A DNA stretch of 64,000 nt from Bauldia sp. (GTDB lineage: Bacteria > Pseudomonadota > Alphaproteobacteria > Rhizobiales > Kaistiaceae). Position 1 is the first letter of the stretch. Each line of letters opens with the position of its first letter. Under the pieces are notes generated by a model that saw only the letters and a program-made list of their open reading frames with translations, ran no database searches and had not been told where the DNA came from. The stretch lies in the NCBI GenBank assembly GCA_037200845.1, contig JBBCGQ010000001.1, forward strand, positions 1,302,001 through 1,366,000, given 5' to 3'. This document shows positions 9,720-18,519 of the stretch, in pieces. A program made the position numbers and the translations under genes.

Positions 9720-10616
9720 ATGGGCACAGCCGCATTCGCATCCCCCGGCCGCTTCTACCGCGGCAACATCCACACCCACTCCACCCGCTCCGACGGTGCG
9801 TTCGAGCCGGAGGAAGTCTGCCGCCTCTATCGCGACTCCGGCTACGATTTTCTCTGCCTGTCGGATCACTTCGTGCCCAAGTACGGCTTCCCGATCGTCG
9901 ATACGATGCCCTTCCGCACCAACAGCTTCACGACGATCCTTGGCGCCGAGATCCATGCGCCGGCGAACAGCCACGGCGAGGTCTGGCACATCCTCGCCGC
10001 CGGCCTGCCGGCCGATTTCGGGCACACCGCGGCGGACGAATCCGGCGTGGCGCTCGCCGCGCGCGCCCGTGCCGCCGGCGCCTTCGTCGGCATCGCGCAT
10101 CCGGCGTGGTCCGGCCTCACCATCGAGGACGGCCGCGCCATGGCCGGAGCCGCGCATGCGGTGGAAATTTTCAACAACACCTGCCTGCTCGAATCTGGCC
10201 GCGGTGACGGCGCCTATCTGCTCGACCAGTTGCTCGACGAGGGCCGCCGCCTGACCGCCTATGCCGCCGACGACGCGCATTTCAAATACGACGACGGCTT
10301 CGGCGGCTGGATGATGGTCAAGGCCGAGGCGAACGAGCCCGAGGCCCTGCTCGACGCGATGAAGGCCGGCCTGTTCTATTCGAGCCAGGGCCCCGAGATC
10401 CGCGACTTCGCCATCGAGGGCGGCGAGGCGCACATCGCCTGCTCGCCCGCCGCCAACGTCGCGCTGGTCGGCCGCGGCACGCGCGTCGCCCACAAGATCG
10501 GCCGCCAGCAGACCGGCGCGGTCTTGCCGATCGAAAAATTCGCCGGCGACTGGTTCCGCCTGGTGGTCACCGACGCCGCCGGCAAATCGGCGTGGTCGAA
10601 TCCGGTGTGGCTGTAG
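9720..10616 (+). CDS. PHP-domain phosphoesterase
   Basis: The 298-residue product begins with a short lead and then RGNIHTHSTRSDGAFEPEE, the first PHP metal motif (HxH). It continues with CLSDHF, GAEIHA, GIAHPAW and AADDAHF, which supply the remaining His/Asp ligands of a trinuclear metal site. The family includes histidinol-phosphatase-like and DNA-polymerase-associated phosphoesterases; this stand-alone form may act on a small phosphorylated metabolite. ATG 9720 follows the repeat; no strong ribosome site. It runs toward clpS, with a second repeat between. Confidence 0.85.
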   Translation: MGTAAFASPGRFYRGNIHTHSTRSDGAFEPEEVCRLYRDSGYDFLCLSDHFVPKYGFPIVDTMPFRTNSFTTILGAEIHAPANSHGEVWHILAAGLPADFGHTAADESGVALAARARAAGAFVGIAHPAWSGLTIEDGRAMAGAAHAVEIFNNTCLLESGRGDGAYLLDQLLDEGRRLTAYAADDAHFKYDDGFGGWMMVKAEANEPEALLDAMKAGLFYSSQGPEIRDFAIEGGEAHIACSPAANVALVGRGTRVAHKIGRQQTGAVLPIEKFAGDWFRLVVTDAAGKSAWSNPVWL

Positions 10617-10644
10617 GTTTGCGTCGGGACTGGCGACCAAACTC

Positions 10645-10730
10645 CGTCATGCCCGGGCGTGTCCCGGGCATCCACGACCTATCTTGACGCGACGGTAGAC
10701 GTGGATGGCCGGGACAAGCCGGCCATGACG
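10645..10730. repeat. Palindromic repeat, family C
   Basis: CGTCATGCCCGGGCGTGTCC on the left and GGGACAAGCCGGCCATGACG on the right are imperfect inverted copies, with CCACG/CGTGG inside. A diverged relative is at 20671-20785. This type is widespread between genes in Bradyrhizobium and relatives (general knowledge). Confidence 0.8.
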
Positions 10731-10790
10731 GAAATAGAGAAGCCGGAAAATCGCCTTGCGCCGCCATGCGGGAGCGCTATTTCTGCCGCC

Positions 10791-11096
10791 ATGCCCGAGA
10801 TCGACACCAAGCTCCGCACCAAGGTCGAGATCAAGGTGGAGCGCCCGAAGCTCCACAAGGTCATCCTGATCAACGACGACTACACGCCGCGCGAGTTCGT
10901 GGTCGTCGTGCTGAAGGCAGTGTTCCGCACAAGCGAGGACCAGGCCCACCGCATCATGATCACCGCCCACCAAAAGGGCGCTTGCGTCGTCGCCGTCTTT
11001 ACCAAGGATGTCGCCGAGACCAAGGCAACGGAGGCGATCGACCTCGCCAAGGAAGCCGGCTTCCCGCTCATGTTCACGACCGAGCCGGAGGAGTAG
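10791..11096 (+). CDS. clpS: ATP-dependent Clp protease adaptor ClpS
   Basis: Adaptor that delivers N-degron substrates to ClpAP. The 101-residue product has the core LHKVILINDDYTPREFVVVVLKAVF with the conserved DDYT loop that binds the N-terminal residue, and ends AGFPLMFTTEPEE. There is no clpA beside it. Alphaproteobacteria often have two ClpS paralogs, ClpS1 next to clpA and a lone ClpS2. The short N-terminus and location suggest the ClpS2 type (inference). The start at ATG 10791 places the conserved domain at about residue 20. Confidence 0.93.
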   Translation: MPEIDTKLRTKVEIKVERPKLHKVILINDDYTPREFVVVVLKAVFRTSEDQAHRIMITAHQKGACVVAVFTKDVAETKATEAIDLAKEAGFPLMFTTEPEE

Positions 11097-11102
11097 CCGA
11101 GG

Positions 11103-11714
11103 CTACGGCGCCACCCCGTACCGGCGCAGGTCCGACATCAGCGTATCGGTCGAAACATAAACCTCCGCCTGCCAGCCGCGCGCCCGCGCGCCATCGACGT
11201 TCAGCGGATTGTCGTCGAAGAACAGCGTCGCGCCCGGCGTCAGCCCGAAGGTGCGCGCATGCAGGTCGTAGATCTCCGCATCCGGCTTGATCAGCCCGAC
11301 GCGCCCCGAGACCGTGATGCCGCGAAACCGCTGCAGGATGGGAAACTTCGCCTCGGCCTCGGCGAACGTGTCCGGCGCCCAGTTGGTCAGCGCCGTGACG
11401 TCGAGCCCGCGCTCGATCAGGTCCTCGACGATCGCGATATTGGCGTCGAGCGGCCCGGGGATCATCTCCCACCAGTTGGCGCGGAAGGCTCGGATGAGAT
11501 CGGCGTGGTGCGGATGTTTCGCGATCAGCGCCGCCTCCGCATCGCCCCACGTGCGGCCGCGGTCCTGCTCGAGGTTCCAGTTGTGGATGGCGGTGTCGGC
11601 GAAAAATTTCCGCCGCGATTCCTCGTCGGGCACCAGCCGCCGGTACGGCGCCTCCATGTCGTAGGCGATCAGCACCTGCCCAAGATCGAAAACGATATGC
11701 TTGATGTCGCTCAC
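11103..11714 (-). CDS. HAD-superfamily hydrolase, subfamily IA (YihX-like)
   Basis: The 203-residue product starts MSDIKHIVFDLGQVLIAYD, with motif I DLGQVL, in which the usual second Asp of DxD is Gly-Gln, as in YihX/haloacid dehalogenase-like proteins. ALTNWAPDTF (motif II), KPDAEIYDL (motif III) and LFFDDNPLNV (motif IV) follow. It resembles alpha-D-glucose-1-phosphatase-like HADs. It abuts the mutY stop with no gap and is convergent with clpS, six bases apart. Substrate unknown. Confidence 0.87.
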   Translation of the reverse strand: MSDIKHIVFDLGQVLIAYDMEAPYRRLVPDEESRRKFFADTAIHNWNLEQDRGRTWGDAEAALIAKHPHHADLIRAFRANWWEMIPGPLDANIAIVEDLIERGLDVTALTNWAPDTFAEAEAKFPILQRFRGITVSGRVGLIKPDAEIYDLHARTFGLTPGATLFFDDNPLNVDGARARGWQAEVYVSTDTLMSDLRRYGVAP

Positions 11715-12779
11715 TCACGCCGCCCGCTTTGCCTTCTTCGTGGCGCCGGGAAGCGCCGCCTCGATCGCCTTCTTCATGACGCTCGGCAGCGCCTCGCCGG
11801 GAAGCGAGGCGGGCGCCGACCACCAGAAGCCTGGGGGCACTTTCGCCACGCCGACATGACGCGCGCAATACACGGATAATTCCAGCCGGAAATGCGTGAA
11901 GACGTGCACGACCGGGCCTGCCGTCCGCCAGTCGGCAGGGAAGGGCGCGTCCGCCACCGACCCTGCCTCCTCGCCCCACGCCGATCCGGGCACCTCGGTC
12001 ATCCCGCCGAGCAATCCGGCGTCGGCGCGTGTCCTCAGCAACACCGCGCCATCCTCGCGCACCGCGACAAACGCCGCCCCGCGCCGGAGGGGGCGCTCCG
12101 CCTTCTCGCCGCGCACCGGATAGTCTTCCTGCCGCCCCTCCGCGAATGCCGCGCAATCTGCGTTGATCGGGCAGAGCACGCACGCCGGCTTCTTCGGCGT
12201 GCAGATCGCGGAGCCGAGATCCATCATCGCCTGCGCATAGTCGCCGGCCCGCACCTTGGGCGTCAGTTCCGCCTGCCGCGCCCGGATCGTCTTCTTCGCC
12301 GCCGGTAGCGGCTCGCGTATCGCATAGAGCCGCGCCACCACCCGTTCGACATTAGCGTCAACAACGGCCGCCGGAATGTCGAACGCGATCGCGCCGATCG
12401 CCGCGGCCGTGTACTCGCCAATCCCCGGGAGCGCGCGCAGTCCCTCGATGGTGTCCGGGAAGACGCCGCCGTGCTCCCGCGCCACGACCTCGGCGCACGC
12501 CTTGAGGTTCCGCGCCCGCGCGTAGTACCCAAGCCCCGCCCACGCCTTCAGCACATCGTCGCGCGAGGCCGCGGCAAGGTTGCCAACCGTCGGCCAGCGC
12601 GAAACGAAATCGTCGAAATACGGCTTCACCGTCGTGACGCCGGTCTGCTGCAGCATCACTTCGGACAGCCACACGCGATACGGATCGGGCTTGATCCCGC
12701 GCGCCCGCGCCTTCGGTGAGATGCGCCACGGCAACGTGCGCGCGTGCCGGTCGTACCAAGCGAGGAGTCGCCCAGCCAC
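11715..12779 (-). CDS. mutY: Adenine DNA glycosylase
   Basis: Removes adenine mispaired with 8-oxoguanine in base excision repair. From GTG 12779 the product is 354 residues, a normal MutY length. It starts VAGRLLAWYDRHARTLPWR and has VWLSEVMLQQTGV, the helix-hairpin-helix LPGIGEYTAAAI with a following catalytic Asp (VDANVERV), the four-cysteine iron-sulfur loop (CTPKKPACVLCPINADC), and a C-terminal Nudix-like recognition domain. The reading frame stays open upstream through a family-B repeat and into the end of smc, so the true start is uncertain (see findings). It is transcribed after smc. Confidence 0.93.
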   Translation of the reverse strand: MAGRLLAWYDRHARTLPWRISPKARARGIKPDPYRVWLSEVMLQQTGVTTVKPYFDDFVSRWPTVGNLAAASRDDVLKAWAGLGYYARARNLKACAEVVAREHGGVFPDTIEGLRALPGIGEYTAAAIGAIAFDIPAAVVDANVERVVARLYAIREPLPAAKKTIRARQAELTPKVRAGDYAQAMMDLGSAICTPKKPACVLCPINADCAAFAEGRQEDYPVRGEKAERPLRRGAAFVAVREDGAVLLRTRADAGLLGGMTEVPGSAWGEEAGSVADAPFPADWRTAGPVVHVFTHFRLELSVYCARHVGVAKVPPGFWWSAPASLPGEALPSVMKKAIEAALPGATKKAKRAA

Positions 12780-12784
12780 ACCGC

Positions 12785-12878
12785 TGTCGTCCTCGCGAAG
12801 GCGGGGACCCAGTACACGCGGAGAGTTCAATGCTGCGCCGTCGGTAGTTACTGGATTCCCGCCTGCGCGGGAATGACG
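12785..12878. repeat. Palindromic repeat, family B, between smc and mutY
   Basis: Left end TGTCGTCCTCGCGAAGGCGG then GGACCCAGTA, right end TACTGGATTCCCGCC then TGCGCGGGAATGACG. On the mutY strand it is open in the mutY frame and would encode a peptide containing HSRAGGNP and RVLGPRLREDD, a familiar signature of such repeats when mistranslated. Confidence 0.85.
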
Positions 12879-12918
12879 GCGAGGGAGGGGCGAGGCCGCC
12901 GGATCACCGCGCGCCACC

Positions 12919-15900
12919 CTATCCCGCTTCGCGGAAGCGCTCGGCCGTTTCAAGGTCCACCGAGACCAACTGCGACACCCCGCGCTCCGCCATCGTCACG
13001 CCGAACAGGCGGTTCATCCGCGCCATGGTGATCGGGTTGTGCGTGATCGTGATGAAGCGCGTGTCGGTCGTGCGCGCCATCTCCTCGAGCAGGTTGCAGA
13101 AGCGCACGACGTTGGCGTCGTCGAGCGGCGCGTCGACTTCGTCGAGCACGCAGATCGGCGCCGGGTTGGTAAGGAACACCGCGAAGATCAGCGACAGCGC
13201 CGTCAGCGCCTGCTCGCCGCCCGAAAGCAGCGTCATGATCTGCGGCTTCTTGCCCGGCGGTCGCGCCACGATCTCCAGCCCGGCCTCGAGCGGATCGTCG
13301 CTGTCGGTGAGCTGCAGCTCCGCCTGCCCGCCGCCGAAGAGATGCGTGAACAGCCGCTTGAAGTGCGCGTTCACCGTCTCGAACGCCGCGATCAGCCGCT
13401 CGCGGCCCTCGCGGTTGAGCGAGCCGATGCCCTGCCTGAGCCGCGCGATCGCCTCGACCAGATCGTTGCGCTCGCCGACCAGCGCATCGCGCCGTGCCGC
13501 GATCTCGCGCGCTTCCTCGTCGGCACGAAGATTGACTGCGCCGAGCCGCTCGCGCTCCTGCTTGTGCCGCTCCAGCCGCGCCTCGATCTCGGCGAGGTCG
13601 GGGTGCGGCGCATTGGCATCCAGCTCCGCCACCGCCGCCGCTTCTTCCGGCGCGCAGTCGAGCGCCTCGCGGATGCGTTCCTCGGCTTCGCTCAGCCGCT
13701 GCCGCGCCGCCACGACGCGCTCCTCGGAACGGCCGCGGAGTTCCCGCGCCTCGGCATGTCGGTCAAGCGCCAGCCGCGCCGCCTTGTCGGCATCGGCGAG
13801 CGCCTTGTCGCCGACTGCGAGCTTGTCCGCCGCATCGGCACGCTTGGCATCGGCGATCACGATCTCCGACAGCAGCGCCGACCGTTTGGCGGCGATCTTC
13901 TCCGGCTCGCCGGCGAGCTTCTCGCGTTCGGCCGCCGATTCATCGCGCCGCGTCGATAGCGTCGCGATGTGCGTTTGGGCGTTGGCGACCCGCTGCCGCC
14001 AATCCTGCCGCTCCGCCGCGATCGCGCCCAGCCGCTTGGCCCGGAGTGCGGCTTCGCGCGCCATGCCCTCGTGCGCCGCCCGCGCTTCCGCCGCGCCGCC
14101 GCGGTCGCCTTCGACGCGCGTCCGCTGCGCCGCCATCTCGTTTGCCAGAATCTCGATGCCACTCATCGCCGCGAGTGCCGTCCGCGCTGCATTCGCCGCG
14201 GCGTCCGTCTCGCCGACGTCGGCATTGATGCGCGCCGCGGCAGCATCGAGTGCGGTGCGCCGCGCCGCCGTCCGGTTCTCCTCGCGCTCGGCCGCGACCA
14301 GCGCCGTCTGCGCCTCGTCGAGCGCCTTTCGCGCCAGCCGCAGCGTCTCGCGTGCCGCGCGGTCGGCGTCCGTCGCCGCGGTCACCGCCGCGTCCGCCGC
14401 CGCCAATTCGCCGCGCAGCCCGGCGGCCTTCTCCCGCTCCGGTGCGAGAGACGCATCGAGCGTCGCCAGCCGGTTGCGCCGCGCCAGCCGCTGCGCCGCC
14501 GAACGCGGCGCGTCGGCCGTGGAGACGTAGCCGTCCCAGCGCCACAGGTCGCCCTCGACGCTGACCAGCCGCTGCCCCGGCCGCAACTGCGATTGCTTCG
14601 CCACCCCGTCCGCCCGCGCCACGATTCCCGTCTGCGCCAGGCGCCGGTGCAATACGTCCGGTGTCCGCACATGCCGCGCCAGCGGCACCGCGCCGTTGGG
14701 CAGCGTCGCGTCGTCGTTCCCGTACGATACTTCGCGCCAATGCGCCGCGGCCGCGTCGTCGGCGGGAGCCGAAAGATCGTCGCCGAACGCAGCGGCGAGC
14801 GCCGCCTCGTAGCCCTGATCGACGCTGATCGCATCGACCACCGGCGCCTTGCCGTCGCCGTCGGAGGCGAGCACTGCGGCGAGCGTCGCCGCCTCGGTCT
14901 CGATGCGCTCCAGCGCGCGCTCGGCCTCGGTCAGCGCCGCTCGCGCGCCGGTCGCCGCGTCGCGTGCCGCTACCAGCTTCTGGTCCGCCGCCGCAGTTGC
15001 CGCGTCGCGCCGGTCGCGTTCGGCGTTCGCCTCGGCCACCGCCGCCCGCGCCGCCGCCGTCACCGCGGCGACATCGCCAAGCTTCGCCAGCGTGGCGAGT
15101 TCCGCCGTGACCGAGGCCAGCTCCGCCGCCAGACGCGCGCCGCGCGCTTCCGCATCGGCGATCGTCTTCTCGTGCTGGCTGCGGTTTGCGGTCACCATCG
15201 CGTGCTGCTGCGTCAGATCCGCCAGCACCGCCTCGCTTTCGGCGAGTCCAACTTCCGCCGCCTGCCGCCGCGCGGCCGCTTCCGCCTGCCGCGAGGCCGA
15301 GGCAGCGTCGAGCGCCGTCAGTCCGTGTTCCTCTTCGTCGAGCCGCGCCAGGATCGCGGTGTTGTCCGCGACCATGCGCTCCTCGCGCTCTATGTCGTCG
15401 CCGAGCTGCTTGAGGCGCCGGTCGAGTTCATCGAGCCGCGCCGTGATGCGTTGCTCCTCCTGATCGAGCGTCTCGCCGGCAAGCTTCAGTCGCTGCAGCG
15501 CCGCGCCCGCCCGCGCCGCCGCATCGCGTAGCTCTGGCAGAGCCGCCGCGGCTTCCGCCTGCACGCGCGCCGTCACCGCCTGCTCCTCGCCGCGCATCGT
15601 CGCTGCCGTCACCGCCTCGCCGAGCTGCGTCTCCGCATCGCCGACGGCGGCCGTCGCGCCCTGCCAGCGCAAGTGCAGCACCGTCGCCTCGGCCCTCCGG
15701 ATTTCCGTGGTGAGGTTGCGGTAGCGCGTCGCCTGGCGCGCCTGCCGCTTCAGCGTGTCGACCTGCTGCTCGATCTCGGCGATGACGTCGTCGACGCGCG
15801 CCAGGTTCTGCTCGGCCGCGCGCAGGCGTAGTTCCGCCTCGTGCCGGCGGTTATGCAAACCCGAGATGCCGGCGGCTTCTTCCAGCAGCGCGCGCCGGTC

Positions 15901-16374
15901 GACCGGCTTCGCCGCGATCAGCTCGCCGATCTTGCCTTGCCCGACGATCGCCGGCGAATGCGCGCCGGTCGAAGCATCGGCGAACAGCAACTGCACGTCG
16001 CGCGCCCGCACATCGCGTCCGTTGATACGATAGACAGAGCCCGCCTCGCGCTCGATCCGCCGTGTGATCTCGATCTGCTCGGAATCGTTGAAGGCGACCG
16101 GCGCCGTGCGGTCGGAATTGTCGACCGCCAACGATACCTCGGCCGTATTGCGGGCAGGGCGGTTGAGGCTGCCCTGGAAAATGACGTCGTCCATGCCGGA
16201 GGCGCGCATGGCCTTGTATGAGCTTTCGCCCATCACCCAGCGCAGCGCCTCGACGAGATTCGACTTGCCGCAGCCGTTCGGCCCAACGACGCCGGTCAGG
16301 CCCGGTTCGATGACGAATTCGGTCGGCTCGACGAACGACTTGAAGCCGAGGACGCGTAGACGCGTGAATTTCAA
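12919..16374 (-). CDS. smc: Chromosome segregation protein SMC
   Basis: Core ATPase of the bacterial condensin, organising and segregating the chromosome. The 1151-residue product has Walker A GPNGCGKSN (31-39), long Ala/Glu/Arg-rich coiled coils on either side of a hinge (about residues 500-650), the ABC signature LLSGGEQALTAL (near 1046) and Walker B ICVLDEVDAPLDD (near 1070). The start MKFTRLRVLGFKSFVEP is canonical. It sits downstream of dsbA and upstream of mutY on the same strand. The high-GC coiled coils create long open frames on the opposite strand, which are not genes. Confidence 0.98.
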   Translation of the reverse strand: MKFTRLRVLGFKSFVEPTEFVIEPGLTGVVGPNGCGKSNLVEALRWVMGESSYKAMRASGMDDVIFQGSLNRPARNTAEVSLAVDNSDRTAPVAFNDSEQIEITRRIEREAGSVYRINGRDVRARDVQLLFADASTGAHSPAIVGQGKIGELIAAKPVDRRALLEEAAGISGLHNRRHEAELRLRAAEQNLARVDDVIAEIEQQVDTLKRQARQATRYRNLTTEIRRAEATVLHLRWQGATAAVGDAETQLGEAVTAATMRGEEQAVTARVQAEAAAALPELRDAAARAGAALQRLKLAGETLDQEEQRITARLDELDRRLKQLGDDIEREERMVADNTAILARLDEEEHGLTALDAASASRQAEAAARRQAAEVGLAESEAVLADLTQQHAMVTANRSQHEKTIADAEARGARLAAELASVTAELATLAKLGDVAAVTAAARAAVAEANAERDRRDAATAAADQKLVAARDAATGARAALTEAERALERIETEAATLAAVLASDGDGKAPVVDAISVDQGYEAALAAAFGDDLSAPADDAAAAHWREVSYGNDDATLPNGAVPLARHVRTPDVLHRRLAQTGIVARADGVAKQSQLRPGQRLVSVEGDLWRWDGYVSTADAPRSAAQRLARRNRLATLDASLAPEREKAAGLRGELAAADAAVTAATDADRAARETLRLARKALDEAQTALVAAEREENRTAARRTALDAAAARINADVGETDAAANAARTALAAMSGIEILANEMAAQRTRVEGDRGGAAEARAAHEGMAREAALRAKRLGAIAAERQDWRQRVANAQTHIATLSTRRDESAAEREKLAGEPEKIAAKRSALLSEIVIADAKRADAADKLAVGDKALADADKAARLALDRHAEARELRGRSEERVVAARQRLSEAEERIREALDCAPEEAAAVAELDANAPHPDLAEIEARLERHKQERERLGAVNLRADEEAREIAARRDALVGERNDLVEAIARLRQGIGSLNREGRERLIAAFETVNAHFKRLFTHLFGGGQAELQLTDSDDPLEAGLEIVARPPGKKPQIMTLLSGGEQALTALSLIFAVFLTNPAPICVLDEVDAPLDDANVVRFCNLLEEMARTTDTRFITITHNPITMARMNRLFGVTMAERGVSQLVSVDLETAERFREAG

Positions 16375-16419
16375 GCGGCAGCCCCTGTCATAAAGTCAGC
16401 GGCTGCCGCGTTGCGATGG

Positions 16420-17091
16420 TCAGCCGCCGAGCGCGGTGTCGAGATCTGCGAGCGTCTGTTCACCGGTCAGCTTCTTGCCGTTGACGAAAAAGGTCGGTGT
16501 CGAGCCGACGCCGAATTCGTTTTCCGCGCGGTCGTGCACCGCCTGCACTCCGTCGGCAAGCTGCTGATTCGTCAAGCACGCGTTGAACGACTCCTGGGTG
16601 AAACCCGCCTGCTTGACGAGATTGAGCAGCGCGTTCGCCGGGTCGTTGACGAAGGCCCATTCGTCCTGGTGGTCGAACATCAGGTCGACGAGCGGGAAGA
16701 AGCGCTCCTTCGGCGCGCAATGCGCGATCACGATGGCCGCCTTGGCGAGCGGATCGAGCGGGAAGTCGCGGAAGATGAAATAGACCTTGCCGGTGTCGAT
16801 GTATTTCGCCTTGAACGGACGATAGACCTCGGCGTGGAAGCGCTGGCAGTGCGAGCACGTCATCGAGGCATATTCGATGACGACGTTCGGCGCCTTCGGA
16901 TCGCCGAGCGTCATGTCGCCGAGCGGCCCGGGCTGCATCAGCGCGCCGCCGGCAACCGTGGGCGCAGCGTCGGCCGCCGTCGCATCGAGCGCGACCGTGT
17001 TCTGGCGGCCGGCGAAATACCAGATCGCCGCAGCGGCGATGACCACGACAACGGCGACGATGCCGAGCAGTGCGCGAGAATTGAACTTCAC
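16420..17091 (-). CDS. DsbA-family thiol:disulfide oxidoreductase
   Basis: The 223-residue protein has an N-terminal membrane anchor or signal (about residues 8-26, LLGIVAVVVVIAAAAIWYF) and a periplasmic thioredoxin-like DsbA domain with active site CSHC (79-82) in EYASMTCSHC. The cis-Pro loop (STPTFFVNG) is near the C-terminus. GTG 17091 was chosen because GAGGAAA lies 6 bases upstream; a longer reading frame lacks such a site. It probably forms or isomerises disulfides in exported proteins. It lies 45 bases upstream of smc, as in other Hyphomicrobiales. Confidence 0.92.
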   Translation of the reverse strand: MKFNSRALLGIVAVVVVIAAAAIWYFAGRQNTVALDATAADAAPTVAGGALMQPGPLGDMTLGDPKAPNVVIEYASMTCSHCQRFHAEVYRPFKAKYIDTGKVYFIFRDFPLDPLAKAAIVIAHCAPKERFFPLVDLMFDHQDEWAFVNDPANALLNLVKQAGFTQESFNACLTNQQLADGVQAVHDRAENEFGVGSTPTFFVNGKKLTGEQTLADLDTALGG

Positions 17092-17193
17092 GGATGTTTC
17101 CTCAAAGGATCGGAGCCGCCACGAATACAAGGGATTCTGCCGTAAGTCCCGTGCCGTGCACAGTCAATGTGGCGTTACTGCGCCAGTGAGACC

Positions 17194-17245
17194 AACCCTC
17201 CCCTTGCGGGAGGGTCAAAACCGCGAAGCGGTTTTGCGGAGGGGC
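17194..17245. repeat. Palindromic repeat, family A
   Basis: CCCTCCCCTTGCGGGAGGG followed by TCAAAACCGCGAAGCGGTTTTG and CGGAGGGG. It shares the two-hairpin plan of the copy at 9576 but lacks the CCGCTTGAG lead. Confidence 0.8.
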
Positions 17246-17293
17246 CGCGCTCCTGCAATGAACGCCGGAACCCCACCCACCGCGCTTACGCGC

Positions 17294-17402
17294 GGCCCCC
17301 TCCCCGAAATGGGGAGGGATAAGCGGAGCTCCGTCCAGGCGGCATACTCCATCCCTCCCCGTTTCCGGGGAGGGGGGACCATGCGAAGCATGGTGGGTGG
17401 GG
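17294..17402. repeat. Palindromic repeat cluster related to 5780-5896
   Basis: CCCTCCCCGAAATGGGGAGGG, then a 40-base spacer, then CCCTCCCCGTTTCCGGGGAGGG and GACCATGCGAAGCATGGTG. The two outer CCTCCCC hairpins and the ATGCGAAGCAT hairpin match the plan at 5780-5896. Together with 17194-17245 it fills most of the 330 bases between the DUF721 and dsbA genes, where I see no gene. Confidence 0.75.
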
Positions 17403-17419
17403 CTCGTCTCCACAAACTC

Positions 17420-17923
17420 CTACCGCGCTTTGTCGCGCAAAACTCCGCGCCCCAGCCGCCCGAGCGCCTCGCGCAGCCGGTCGCTGCCGACGCCGGAAAC
17501 CGCAGCCTCGACCCGCGCCGCCTCCGCCGGATCGACCGCCTTCGGCACTACCGCCGCGGGCGGCACACCGCTGCTCACCGGCGCCTGGATGATCCTGAGA
17601 TGCCCGATCGCCCCGTACCCCAGAAAAGCATTGACGCGCTCGATGATCTGCCCGGCCTCGTGCTGGACGAAGATGGCCCGCGGCCCGTCGACGCGCAGCA
17701 CCAGCAGGGCAGGGGCGCCCTCCATGTCCTCGCCCTTCGGCCACAGGATCTTCTCCGGCCGCGAGCAGTCGGCATAGCGCGGGCCGACGATCTGCGGCCA
17801 CGCCGCGATCAGGTCGGTGGTCGCGAACCCGCGCCGCTTGGTCACCGGGTCGATGACCTTGCCGACCAGCTCGGCGATCGAGATCGCGCCGCGACGGCGG
17901 TTGGGTTGCTGGGATTCGGCCAT
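17420..17923 (-). CDS. DUF721 family protein
   Basis: The 167-residue product starts MAESQQPNRRRGAISIAELVGKVIDPVTKRRGFATTDLIAAWPQIVG, typical of the DUF721 (DciA-related) family, whose W-P-x-IVG segment is conserved. DciA proteins help load the replicative helicase in bacteria lacking DnaC, so a role in replication is possible but not shown for this member. ATG 17923 has AGAAGAAGG just upstream. It lies upstream of dsbA and smc, the usual Hyphomicrobiales order. Confidence 0.88.
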   Translation of the reverse strand: MAESQQPNRRRGAISIAELVGKVIDPVTKRRGFATTDLIAAWPQIVGPRYADCSRPEKILWPKGEDMEGAPALLVLRVDGPRAIFVQHEAGQIIERVNAFLGYGAIGHLRIIQAPVSSGVPPAAVVPKAVDPAEAARVEAAVSGVGSDRLREALGRLGRGVLRDKAR

Positions 17924-18031
17924 GCCTTCTTCTCGCACGGCAGCATGAGGCGGGGAAAGCGCCACTAGCGGGGCGGGAAGGCAGGCCGAAATACAAGCAA
18001 GATCAACAAGGTAAGCCTTATTGTCCCTTCC

Positions 18032-18060
18032 TTGACACTCCCGGAACCCACAACTAATGT
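18032..18060 (+). promoter_or_regulatory. Near-consensus sigma70 promoter for the F0 ATP synthase genes
   Basis: TTGACA at 18032-18037 and TAATGT at 18055-18060 are separated by 17 bases, the best promoter match noticed in the window. It lies 65 bases before atpI and would drive the whole atpI-B-E-F'-F set. Confidence 0.75.
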
Positions 18061-18124
18061 GCGCCGCGCTTTGGTTGGGACGGGCGGATTCTCTGGGGTT
18101 TCCTCTCTTCAAGCGGAGCGTGGG

Positions 18125-18508
18125 ATGATTGGTCGCGACGGCAAGCCGGACGACCGTCCCGCGGGTCAATCTGCCGAAGAGCGTGCGCTTTCCGACAGGA
18201 TGCGTGATCTCGAACGGCGGCTTGACGAAAGTCATGCGGCGCGCGCGGCGAATGAGCGCTCGCCGCTGGAGCCGCCGCGTCAGGGTTATGGCCTGGCGAT
18301 GCGGCTCGGGGCCGATTTCGTTGCCGGCATCGTCGTCGGCGCCGCGATCGGGTGGGGCATCGACCGGCTGTTCGGCACGTCGCCCTGGGGTCTGATTGTT
18401 TTTCTGCTTCTGGGTTTCGTCGCCGGAATCCTGAGCGTGTTGCGGTCGGCGGGGTTGGTCAAACAGGGTCCTTCGGGCGCTGACGACATCCCCGGCACAA
18501 AAAGGTAG
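18125..18508 (+). CDS. atpI: ATP synthase accessory protein AtpI
   Basis: Small membrane protein that helps assemble the c-ring of F0. The 127-residue product has a charged N-terminal half (residues 1-57) and two membrane helices ([19 protein letters not shown] and [17 protein letters not shown]), as in alphaproteobacterial AtpI. It begins the atp F0 cluster and is 11 bases from atpB. The F1 genes are not in this window; alphaproteobacteria keep F0 and F1 in separate clusters. Confidence 0.92.
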   Translation: MIGRDGKPDDRPAGQSAEERALSDRMRDLERRLDESHAARAANERSPLEPPRQGYGLAMRLGADFVAGIVVGAAIGWGIDRLFGTSPWGLIVFLLLGFVAGILSVLRSAGLVKQGPSGADDIPGTKR

Positions 18509-18519
18509 CGGGACGAGCA

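Noticed and set aside
13025-15531. Very long open frames on the plus strand across smc (up to about 520 codons)
   Set aside because: They are antisense to a clearly conserved SMC protein; high GC at third positions removes stops. The encoded peptides are Arg/Ser/Ala-rich without domains.
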